A DNA stretch of 64,000 nt from Allodiplogaster sudhausi (taxonomy: Eukaryota > Nematoda > Chromadorea > Rhabditida > Diplogasteridae), in the NCBI GenBank assembly GCA_945643635.1, contig CALZFC010000053.1:186001-250000 (forward strand), written 5' to 3'. Below are positions 10,925 through 21,353 of the stretch, piece after piece. Position numbers and translations under genes: made by a program. The notes beneath the pieces are model-generated. The model was not told the DNA's origin and did not search any database. It saw nothing but the letters and a program-made list of their open reading frames with translations. The number at the start of each line of letters is the position of its first letter. Position 1 is the first letter of the stretch.

Positions 10925-12020
10925 GGCCTGAGATCCCTCCTTAAGTCTATTTCAAAAATTATGAGATCAGTGGAATCGAGACAAATTGCAGAAAGAGAGC
11001 AGAAAGGTGAATGATATATGCCATTGTTCAATTTTTATAATTATTCGCGTAAAAAATTTTCAGTTTAAACATATTCTTTTACGAATTTAAGATGTCAGGC
11101 GAATAGGAACAAACAAATTAATCGTTAGAAAACATAGACATGAACATGTGGTTTACTATATTCGAGACAAATATGGTCATAGAACAGCCAGTGCTCGCTG
11201 GCTTCTCGTTCTTTCGCTCTCTCTCTCTCTCCTCGATCTCTCTTCTCTCTCCCCCTCTCCCTCTCTCCATCTGCTCTCAGCCTCCCTCTCTCCTCTCTGT
11301 TTCTCCTATCTCTCTTCTATATTTCTCAAATCCACAGCTCCAGAGGTTCAGCTACGTGGATGCCTGTGGAAAATTCGGATGCTGGATTATTAGTGGTTCT
11401 TGCAGATATGCATAAATAAGTGAAATTTCAGCAGTGTGGACTGGAAAAGAATTATTTTTCTGGATGTAGGCTATACCAAATATACATATTTCGGAACTTT
11501 GCAAATTTCTTTACAGTACATGCTTTTGGTTAATAGTTGAAAAATATGAAAGTAAGAGTCGTGGGAGAACATATGTATATGAAATGAAAGAGTAGTTGAA
11601 GAGCAGGATGTAAACGCACGTAAAAAGTAAAAGTCTTTATCTTGAGGGATGCCGGTGAGAGTAACGCGAGACTCGGCTGCTAACGGACTGAGGAATTTTT
11701 GGGGGGGGGGGGGGTTGGGATGTGACGAATAGAGGAGGGAGGAGTCAGCGAAGTAGAGGGCAGGAAACAAGAGAGCGATAAAGCAGTGAAGATACAGAAG
11801 TGGCTACAAAGGGTAAAAGATCAAAAGGTGAGAGGAATTATTCTAAATATTAGTCACTTTTCTTTCTAACATTACATTTTCTATGCTGTTGGAGGCCATT
11901 GCTGCATATAGTAGGGAATCCTATGAGTCACCACTGGGATAAAAATGGGCACATTCTTCGGAGGCCCTCTTGAATTTCACGCAGCTAATGTAAACGCGTA
12001 TAAACGTGACTTCTCCTAAA
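10925..12020. repeat. Spacer with CT tract and repeat R1
   Basis: This is upstream flank of receptor-like copy 2. A CT-rich tract lies at 11215-11310. From about 11505 to 12020 it matches R1, including a run of G residues at 11701-11714 and a purine-rich stretch. No gene was recognised. Confidence 0.55.
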
Positions 12021-12414
12021 ACGAGTCATCAAATTCTGTCGATAATGAAGTCGACATGCTGCTGTATTCTAAAAGAAGTATGCTGGTATTAAGAGTTAAA
12101 ATGACTGGGTGCTGGATAGATTCCGGTATCGGGGGAAGAAGTCGGCCCATTTTCGGACGATTCTTCAGTTAGAGCGATTTGTTTGCGGAAGAGGAAGAAC
12201 TTATAGACTCCCGATCTCCCTCATTTTACCCTCCCTATTTATGTTCATGTATTATACATACATACTTCTTGGCTATCCTAGATCTTAGTTTTGTACTTGT
12301 GGAATGCATTTGATCTGAGAAGGATAAGATTTCCAAAAGACATGAGGATCATCCATTTCTTGCAGTCAAGAGTTAAATTCTTCTGTTCTGATTGAATGTG
12401 TCCATTTTATAGAA

Positions 12415-12580
12415 TTTATACGGCTGAAATTTTTTCTCTCTGTTCTTTAAACAAAAAAATTAATATCTCTAAATAAATCATCGGAACATCGAGTAAATTT
12501 CCTGAAAATGCGGCCTCCTGCAACATGAGCGCTGAGAAAGGACATAATATGCTTTTCGAGAACACATTAGCTAAGCAAAA
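12415..12580 (-). pseudogene. Relic of receptor-like exon K
   Basis: The plus-strand sequence around 12480-12560 matches the last exon of the left subfamily (1120-1245, 4426-4551, 14476-14555), including the GAGCATCGAGTAAATT-like and GCTTTTCGAGAACAC-like segments, but the frame is decayed. It stands alone, followed by a second R1 flank at 12715-13290. The simplest reading is a ninth gene copy of which only the tail and the upstream flank remain. Confidence 0.55.
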
Positions 12581-12714
12581 TTTTTTATCACTGACACAGC
12601 AAACAAAACAGTTTATAGAAACGGTTTTATTTTGTTCCTGCATTCATTGGCCTTCTGGCAGACGCCATGATGATATGAGAAACTTATTAAGCAGTGCGGG
12701 ATGGAAAAAAGTAC

Positions 12715-13290
12715 TATTGGCGAACTTATATTTTCCTTTACAGCACCTATGAATATACATACATACATGCAGACATATGTAAGGTTGATAGTTTGAAAAT
12801 ATGAAAGTAAGACAAAGAACATACTTTGCATATGAAATGAAGGAGTTCTTCAAGAAAAAAACTGTAAATACACGTAAAAAATAAAAGCCTTTCGCTTGAT
12901 CGATGCGCGTAACGTGATACTTCTGCTACTGGGATGAGAGGTGAGGAATTCAGGGGGGATGAGATGTGGCGAATAGAGCAGAAGAAGGGAGGTGCAAGAG
13001 AACGAGAGACAAGGAATGGAAAGCAAGGAGTAGAGAGCCGCAGATAATGAGAGACCATAAAACATTGGAAGATACAAAAGTAGCAACAGAAGGTAGTTTT
13101 TTTTGCAAGATGGAAAAAAAAATTTTCATGACGATGGAGGCCGCAGGATTATTATAAATGGGAATCCACTGAGTCACTTGATAGGCGAGAAATAGACACA
13201 TTTTTGGAGGCCCTCTTCTATTTCACGCGGCTAAACGCATACGCACGTGACGTCTCTTGAAAAAGGCATCAAATTCTGAAGGGAATGAAG
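12715..13290. repeat. 5'-flank repeat R1, second spacer copy
   Basis: It matches 11505-12020 and 18540-19190 through the GAAAGTAAG start, the G-run, the purine-rich part and the AGGCCCTCTTCTATTTCACG-like end. Confidence 0.55.
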
Positions 13291-14475
13291 TTGGCCTAAG
13301 CCGCTGCATTCCGAGAAAAAGTTTCATTGATCAGGAAAGCGGGAAAAGTATATATTAGCTTGTTACAGAACATATATATGTATAAGCAGGCAGCAAAAAT
13401 CCATTCATAGTGAAGATTATGCTCTGGATAGATTCCAGGCTCGGGTGCAGAAATCGGTCCGTGCCTACCGGACAATTCTTAAGAAGCTCAAAAAAATTGT
13501 TACGTAACTCCGACACCACTGATCTCTCAGAATCAGGCAGTTAGAGCGAATTGTTGACACTCCCTATCGCCCTCATTTTCCAATTCCTATTTTTTCTTTT
13601 ACATGTATTATACATACTTAGGAGTCCCTGGATTCTCGAAGGGGCTGCTGACTCGAATTGACAGAGTAAAAGAAAAAGGTTTATGAATTAGGACGAACAC
13701 AAAGCAACAATACATTTAGAACAAGGCCCACACGAATACAACTGGTCGCCGACTCGTCCAATGGCGCTGTTTCCTGAACGCAATCGCCCAAACCGAAGAA
13801 GATACGCTCCCAGCCAACACGCGGACGACGCTGCCGATCGCCTACCTACGCCGCCCCAATTCGCTGACCGACCTTCCGAGTGTCGGCTCCGGCCGTAACA
13901 CTAACTCGCAGGCCGACTCTTATCCACTTTATACTGATGACCCAACGTTGAGATATACATTTGCACATCCCTAGGCAATCACACCTAGCACCTTCACCGG
14001 CCTACATACTACAATTGCATTGAAAATGTATTAGATGCTCATCAGAACGAACACTGTATAAAAAAAGGGGGAAACAAACTAGATGTACCGACTACGAATA
14101 GACTACAATGGGGAATGAGGGAAAGGATCTGGGGATAGAAGGGGAACAGGGAAAAACGAAATGAGGGGATCTTACTTCAAGTAAATTTTAAAGCTTGTAG
14201 AATGCACTCGATATGCATGAAAGGGTATCCAACTGACAATCGCCTTATCCATTTCTTTTTAAGAGTTAAGTATATTGTTCTGCTTTTCGTGCAACTTTAA
14301 CAGATACATATATTATTCTGTAGATAAGAATATGTAAAAACAATTCTAGCATTTATACTAATACCTGTGTTTTTGCTCGCTGATCTATAAAGAATAAAAT
14401 AATAGAGGTCTGTTTAATATATCATAGGAATGTCGATTACATTCCCGTTAAATTTGGCCTCGTGCAACGTGAGCG
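13291..14475. other. Spacer with a GC-rich island
   Basis: From about 13630 to 13985 the sequence is clearly richer in GC than its surroundings, has no open frame of note and no repeat elsewhere in the window. It may be a fragment of a mobile element. The rest (13985-14475) is AT-rich 3' flank of receptor-like copy 3. Confidence 0.35.
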
Positions 14476-17400
14476 CTATGAACGGAAATAATATGCGTTT
14501 TCGAGAAAGAAGACGAGCGTTGCGAGGCCGTAGAGAGCGAGAGCGACCTGATTTATTAACATTTCGAACTAAGAAATCTTAAATACTAAAAACTTGGAAT
14601 CACTTTGCTTATTAGCTTATGTTTTCACAATTAGAGCGACACAAAAAACTTTGGCATACAACAAATTCTGATTCACTTTCGATCTCAGGAGTCAATATAC
14701 TGCAAAGACGAACATAAAATTGACAGGTAATCAAGTTTAAAAAAAGAAAACATAAACCAACACAAATGTTGAGCTTGAGCGCACTGATGGAAATAGGAGA
14801 ATATGAAATGGACGCCGTCATCTCATTCACGTACTTGGGCCGATTCGTGAAACGGCGCCACCAGAAATTCTCAATCTTAAAAAAAAGATAATTCAGTTAT
14901 CAAAACTTCAATGATTTGATACTATGGGTAGCTAAATTTTGGAAAAAAAAACCTAATAAATTTAACGAGAAAAACATTTCTTACCAAATCCTGATTGAAA
15001 AGCTTTGTTACGATGGAGCTCATCAGTCTTTGTTGCTTTCGTGTGAAACGCTTTTTGCTTAATGGAAATATTTACTTGTATGTAAAGATATTAAAGGACC
15101 GCTACGGCAAATTTTTCAGAAGAAATTTCCTCTCTTCTTTTAATTTTTTCTCGACCTTTTCTAGGTGCTAATATTGTACGTTGAGATACTGCGTGTAGAA
15201 GAGAGAAAAAGGAAGGGGGAATTTATTTTATATTTTAGTTTTAAAAATTCTGGAAAAAGCCGAAATTATCTTTTTTTATGTAAAAACAATTGTAACAATT
15301 TCATGCGGTATTTTTTTAAGCAGCACCTAAAATAGAGAGTTGACGGGTACGAAATGAAGAAACCGCCGTTATACAAGGAGTCTGCGCGATCCATCGACTT
15401 TCTTCCTTCTAGTAGACCTGCCGGGTCGAGCCTTAAAAAGTTTATAGTTCTAAAAAATACAATGGCATCAATAAAAGAGGAAGTGAGGGTTTGTTTGCCG
15501 ACGCAGGTATCGTCAGATTAAAATTATATTTTTGTTGAAGTAAATCGCTATTGTCATTGCTCACATTTGCACGGCGCACGGAAGGACGGCCGGTTTCCGT
15601 GGATCGACCACGAAAATACGGTCTAGGTAGACGAACATGGGCGATTGAATCGATGTCGAGCAGAGCTCAAATAATGTAAAATTACTAATTTTTTCTTGTT
15701 CGCCATATATAATTTTTGCACTGCCAGTTTTTGCAAGAAAAAAGTCAGATTATGCCTTCGATTAATTCTACTCTATTTTCTTCTTAAACATAGAAACCTC
15801 ATTGAGATTATCTTGCATGGTATAACCGACGAATAGTGGCCCTTTTCCTGAGTATGCTTCTTCCTAAACAGAGTTTTAAAACTTAAAAAAATAAGAAAAG
15901 TTCATAAATTTAATAATTACCGCAACATTATTAAAATTAGCATTTTTAAAACTATGTAATGCAATTATTATTTACCTCACTTGGCATATAGTAATAATGT
16001 CCTTGATAGTCTGCCGATATGAATATTCACTATAGATGAGACGAGCGTTGCCAGCGCAAACTTGCCGAACAAACTCTTCCATGCTTCTTAAAGATATTCA
16101 CTTTAACAGAGCCTCTCAGGTCGACTCGACAACGGCTGTATCACAATTCCTGCTGTAGGATTTTTTTTTTTAATTTCCTTCCCCACCTCCTAATCGGGGG
16201 ATTTTGTATTCTTTGAAAGTATCTTATTTTATTGCAAATTTCATTTATGCTCATTTTGAAACGCTCGTCGGGTAGTAAAAGGGAATGCGATTTTCATGTT
16301 TTAATTAATAAATAGTTCCCAGCGCAATTGATGGTTGAGTCTTATTGAGAGGCTCTTTTAATCAGGCGCCGATTGATCTTTCTCGAGAAAAAAATGTCCA
16401 AAAGAGTTTCTGGGATCGCAAACGAATGTCCCAGACAATCAGCAAAGGCCTATGTTATGCATTGCTGGCCATTTCTGCCTCCAATAAATATGTCTATTAA
16501 AAAACAAATAAATATGAAAAAAATATGAATAATCAGCATTTCCAAATCGCACGTTCGCGGTACTCGCGGCGAGACGGCGGCGTTGCCAGTGAAATCGGCC
16601 GAGTACAGCGACGCGAGGACGACATATGCGATTACGTAGCAGGCCACGTGAATTCGAATCACTCCCGGAACGGTTATTTATTTTTAAACTTGCTAATTTT
16701 TCCCGCGAAGCGGCTAATAATGCATTTCTGGTATTTTTTTTTATGCAAAGAAACTTCTTTCCATTTCTGCCTATTCTTCCTCACCAATATCACGCACCGT
16801 TCTGAATATTGTCCAAACGGATAGTAAACGCACAATTTTTCATTATTTTTTTTTATAGGATTAAAAATAATAGTTATTATTTTTTATTACAAGTATTATA
16901 ATAATTATAAAATGGAGCCGAGCTTATAAAACGCACTTTTCCAGGCCATCAGCTTGGCAGCTCGTTCAACAGCGATGCCAAAAAGGACGAGGAGAACGAG
17001 GATGGTAAAGGCGGGATACGAGAAGACGATAAAGGAGACAAGGTCTTGGTTACTTGTGTAGGAGACACGCTCGTAGAAGGCTTCCTGGAGAGAGAGAGAA
17101 AGGGAGAGAGAGAGAAGGAGAGAGAGAGAAAAAAAGAAGAGGGAGAGTGAGAGAGAGAGAGGGTGAAAGAAGGAGGGAGAGAAGGGAGAGAGAGAACGGG
17201 AGAGAGCAAGGCGAAGATGACAGATGGAGAGAGTGAGAGAAAGGAAGGGAGGGAGAGAAAGAAGGAGAAGAAGAGAGAGTGAGAAGGAGAGAGAAGAAAG
17301 AATGAGAGAGATACCAAGCTGTAAGTGATTGGCAGCGTCGCGTAGCGGAAGTCGCGAAGGCGATCGGGCCGGTAGCTTTGATCTATGAGCACGCCGTCAA

Positions 17401-17815
17401 CCGTTCCTTTCTGAATGTCGCCGAGAGTTCCCGGGTGACGGCCAGTTGAGGGGTCGGGGCCGAGCTCGACTGGAGAAAGAGAGAGAGAGAGAGAGGGAGA
17501 GAGAAGAAATATAAAAATCTGAGAGAGAAGAGACCGAGAAAGAGAACGAAAGAAAGAGAGTATGGCAAGAAAGAGGGAGAGAGAGAGAGAATGAGAGAGT
17601 GACAGATAGAGAGAGAGAGAGATAGAGATAGTTCCACTGACTTCTGCCTGCCCCGTAAACGAATTCGAGTGTGTCACCGAGTGCCTTTGCCCACTCGCGC
17701 CATACTTCCCTGTAAATGCCATACTTCCCTGTAGATGCCTGTCGATCCAGTCGAAGACGAGATAGGGAAAGTTGACAGAGTAGTACATCTCCGCGAGCGT
17801 GACGCGGATCGGCAT
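14476..17815 (-). pseudogene. Ionotropic receptor-like gene copy 3, frameshifted
   Basis: All eleven exons are recognisable: A from ATG at 17815, B 17469-17315, C about 17084-16942, D about 16665-16550, E about 16085-15970, then F-J, and K ending at 14476. Exon A is broken: a 22-base segment (plus-strand CCATACTTCCCTGTAAATG core) is present twice in tandem at about 17699-17741 and, with a second small change just before it, leaves the GIYREVW region out of frame. Exon E has lost one base before the GYMPSE end (about 15985-15992). K stops early (TAG at 14476-14478) after ENAYYFRS. It belongs to the left subfamily. Two independent frameshifts make it a pseudogene. Confidence 0.8.
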
Positions 17816-18077
17816 ATTTAGCGGAGCAGATCAGCTGACTCCAAGTACCCTTTTTTTCTAATCATACGCTTAATCTACAGCGACGAGTTCCACTACACGA
17901 ACACGGGTTCTGCTCCTGCCGTATCAGAGCATGTTAAAATCTCACATAGTTTTTCGGTGATCGAATAACATATTTCTTTTTGCGAATTTAAGATGTCAAA
18001 CGAATAGGAGCAAATAAATTAATCATAAGCAAAAAAGTCCTAGAGAAAAATATAATAGGCTCCTGGAATAGACAGCG

Positions 18078-18285
18078 TTCTTTGGCTTCTTTCTCTCTCT
18101 CACTCTCTCTTCCTCTCTCTCACTCTCTCTTCTTTGGCTTCTTTCTCTCTCTCACTCTCTCTTCCTCTCTCTCACTCTCTCTTCTTTGGCTTCTTTTTCT
18201 CTCTCACTCTCTCTTCCTCTCTCTCACTCTCTCTTCTTTGGCTTCTTTCTCCCTCTCACTCTCTCTTCCTCTCTCTCCTCAGGTT
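18078..18285 (+). repeat. 52-bp minisatellite, about four copies
   Basis: A unit beginning TTCTTTGGCTTCTTTCTC and continuing as CT-rich sequence repeats every 52 bases. Because 52 is not a multiple of three, all three frames stay open and give Ser/Leu-rich ORFs; these are not genes. Confidence 0.85.
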
Positions 18286-18539
18286 CTCACTTGCTTTCTT
18301 TGAAAAAATCGCATGCGGATGTCAGATTTGGTTTCATTTTCATCTGCCGCCGTTTTGTGTGTGTGTTTGCTTCTTGAGCGAGACACAAAAATATCACATA
18401 ATTCTTGTGTCGCAAAATACTATTTTATCCCTGCACGCGGAATTATTCTCATTGACTGTCTGGTAGATAAGAAAAAGTTGAGCGCAGCGGAAACAACACA
18501 GAAATCCAGCTCGGGAATGTTGTCTTTACACTTCAGCGC

Positions 18540-19190
18540 TGTGTAGCAATTCTTTACAGTACACACATATATATATATACATAAATAGGTAGGTAATGGT
18601 TGTAACATTTGAAAGTAATGCTCGTGGAAGAAATATTTATGCACAAATATGTATGTACGTATGAAAGGAAAAGAGTAGTCAAAATAAAAAGTGCAAATGC
18701 ACTCAAACAGTAAACGCCTTTCGCTTTATATGTCAATGCGGCCAAAGTAACGTGAGACTACCGCCAAGGGGTTGAGGAATTCAGGGGGGGGGGATGTGAC
18801 GAATAGAGGAGGGAGGAGTCAGAAAACGAGAGCGGGGAAATGAAAGCAAAAAGTTGAGGGCAGAGCATGGAAGATATACAAAGAAGTGGCATCAGAGGGT
18901 AAGGAAGTATTGTAAATATCATGTTAGCAGACATATTCAAACTATGAACAGCTTTCGTTCTAAGCAAGGATACATCATAAACATTTTAAACGATGTTGGA
19001 TGCCATTGCTAATTATAATTGGGAATCCTCTGAGTCACTCGATATGCGGCAAATAGGCATTCATCAGAGGCCCTCTAGAATTTCAGGCGGCAAAGCGGCA
19101 AAAGGTGCGTGCACCTAAAGCGTGACGTCTTTTAAAACGAGTCATCACTGCGTGTCAACAAGGAAGTCAGCATTCCAAGGAGTGATGGGA
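18540..19190. repeat. 5'-flank repeat R1 upstream of copy 3
   Basis: Same block as at 11505-12020 and 12715-13290, including the G-run (18785-18793) and the AGAGGCCCTCTAGAATTTCA end. It lies about 0.7 kb upstream of receptor-like copy 3. Confidence 0.55.
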
Positions 19191-19497
19191 GAAACAAAAG
19201 GAAGGAATAGCAAAAGGCATACATCTGGGTTTTTTTTTATAGTTTTTTAAGTCCCGGACTCTTTTTTTTTATAGCCAATGAATTAATTGATAGGAGAAGA
19301 AGCGATGAAAATGTGGTTGCATGGTTGCACACAGGTACCACAAATTAAACAATTTCAGGTAAAACCCAATCAGAGTGTATACGTTACGTGAAAGCAGGAG
19401 ATTTCACGACTTAAGACAGAATCGCGAAGCCAACGATGAGTAGAAAAAAAATTTTAAGTTTACTTTAACCATTATATGCAGCGCCGTTAAACTGTAT

Positions 19498-19690
19498 TCA
19501 AAATCTGATTCAGACCACGCTCATCCGAGGGTTACGAGTCCTCGGCGGCTGTGGGTTGTAAGTCACGGAGACTCATCACCCGGTCTCATCATTTTCAGAT
19601 TCAGGTCTGAATTGACCCTTACTGAAGACGAACTAAATTATTCATTCTTCGATGCCATCAATGATTGCACCCTAGACTTGGCGGGGTAGT
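19498..19690. repeat. Dispersed repeat with self-complementary ends
   Basis: A block starting AAATCTGATTCAGACCACGC and passing through GGCTGTGGGTTGTAAGTCAC is also found at 43593-43780 and, split by an insertion, at 50576-51000. Its start and the later TTTTCAGATTCAGGTCTGA segment are partly inverse of each other. No coding signal. Confidence 0.65.
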
Positions 19691-20180
19691 TGATCATTGT
19701 AACAGCACTGATCCATGGACAGGGGTGGAGCGCCTCTCTCATATTTTCCTCTTTTCGCCTCCGCTGGAAATGTGCATACGATTACATCAAGATGTTGTGT
19801 ACATTCTCATTTTGATAAGAATATAAGTGAAATATCAATCAATTAAAATGAGACAATATGCATAACGAAGATGAGTGATTCATAGACCAAGGAACTATAC
19901 ATAATACCCATGGTAGTTCGTCTTTAAATGAGCTTTTGAGGTTAACAAAGTATCGAAATCTATCATGAGTCATAGCAAACAACAAATGTGCTTGAATCGG
20001 TTTTGTGTTCTGTTCGTTTCTGAACAATATTGACCATGACCACTTCACTTTTCGGAAAGAGCCCTAAAGTATTTTTTCCACCCCTTCCGGGTACTCTATC
20101 GAATTTTGATCTCTTTTTTTCGTGTATGTCTTCTCTCCCCTCCTCTGTTCTCCCTCTCACTCATTATCCTTCCCGCACTC

Positions 20181-20351
20181 GGACTGCACTAGTGCAGTCC
20201 GTCATCACAACGGATCACAGGTTAGCTAAATTATCGACTTTTGTGAACTTTATTGGAATTTAATTCTATTTCACTGTTGTTTTGTCACCAAATGCCAAAC
20301 GCAGTGAAATATTCCGTTCACAAAAGTAAGATAATTAGCTAACTTAATCCG
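20181..20351. repeat. Perfect palindrome and small inverted-repeat element
   Basis: 20181-20200 is a perfect 20-base palindrome (GGACTGCACTAGTGCAGTCC). Directly after it, 20211-20247 and 20316-20351 are imperfect inverse copies (GTTAGCTAAATTATCG against CGATAATT/AGCTAAC-like ends), enclosing about 70 bases. This has the form of a tiny MITE. Confidence 0.6.
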
Positions 20352-20357
20352 TAGGAT

Positions 20358-20610
20358 GGTGGGAGAGAGAGAGTGAGTGAGAGAGAGAGTGAGAGAGGGA
20401 GTGAGAGAGAGAGTGAGAGAGAGTGAGAGAGAGAGTGAGAGAGATAGAGAGAGAGAGAGAAAGAGAGAGAGGAGAGAGAAATCGATAGAAACAAATTTTT
20501 TCTTGAGAAAACTGCGAAATTAAGTGCGATTTTAAGCCGAATAAAAGGTGAGAGAAAGAGCGAGAGAGGGCGAGAGAGAGAGAGCGAGAAAGAGCGAGAG
20601 AATGAAGGAG
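20358..20610. repeat. GA-rich microsatellite
   Basis: Imperfect (GA)n and GAGAGAGTGA repeats interrupted by about 80 bases of unique sequence. Spacer DNA. Confidence 0.8.
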
Positions 20611-21353
20611 AGTGTGTGTCACAGGGCTAGCTAATTAGATATTGGAAAAGAGTGGTAATTAACATCGAAAATTGTCCGAGAATATTAAAAAACAGCAAAA
20701 AATGCATGCGTTTCTGGGATCCTCCTGGAAGAATCGTCGTTTTACGAATACTTACTCTCATACACACTAATTCTTCCTGCATCTCTTACGAATAGTAAAA
20801 AGGAGCGTATGATAGTGCGAATTCCAGCGGGAATTTGAGATCTCACTTAATCTTTCCGTGATCGCCCTCTTTTTCTTTAAATTAGTAATTGCATGTACAT
20901 ACATATGTATGTATGCAAGTATGTAATGCAGATAGAAGTCGCTACACCATATTGCCTCATTGTCAGAACATGATCAATGACAATATATAAAAGGAACGAT
21001 CTCACTGATTTTGCGATCGAGATGTTGCTTTATTGTTACATTATCGCTTCAATATTTGCTTTTATTAATCCGTAGAGAATCTCTTTATCGTGAAAATGCG
21101 AATGCTAAATATGTATATGAACTCTTTCTTGACTGAAGGAGCTCCACCTGATCATGATCACCGTTTGCTTTAGAAATATTTCTTCTCTGTTCGAAAGTTA
21201 TCAGTGATCTTAATCCCTCCAAGATACGCTTTTACATTCTCACTAATGCAGATATTATATATTGTCAAGTTCTACATACATGTCTATTGAGGAAATCTCT
21301 TGTCAATGTGACAGTGGGGCATTTAGCAAATAGTAGTAAATTTCGTAAATTTA
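20611..21353. other. 3' flank of receptor-like copy 4
   Basis: A piece resembling the right end of the GATCGCCC MITE family lies at about 20755-20880. The following AT-rich sequence (TTTATTAATCCGTAGAGAATC type) recurs downstream of the other right-subfamily genes (25970-26040, 30760-30840, 34940-35010, 39745-39820), so it belongs to the duplicated unit. Confidence 0.45.

Noticed and set aside
18082..18466. Overlapping plus-strand Ser/Leu frames
   Set aside because: They are produced by the 52-bp CT-rich minisatellite and have no splice or start context.
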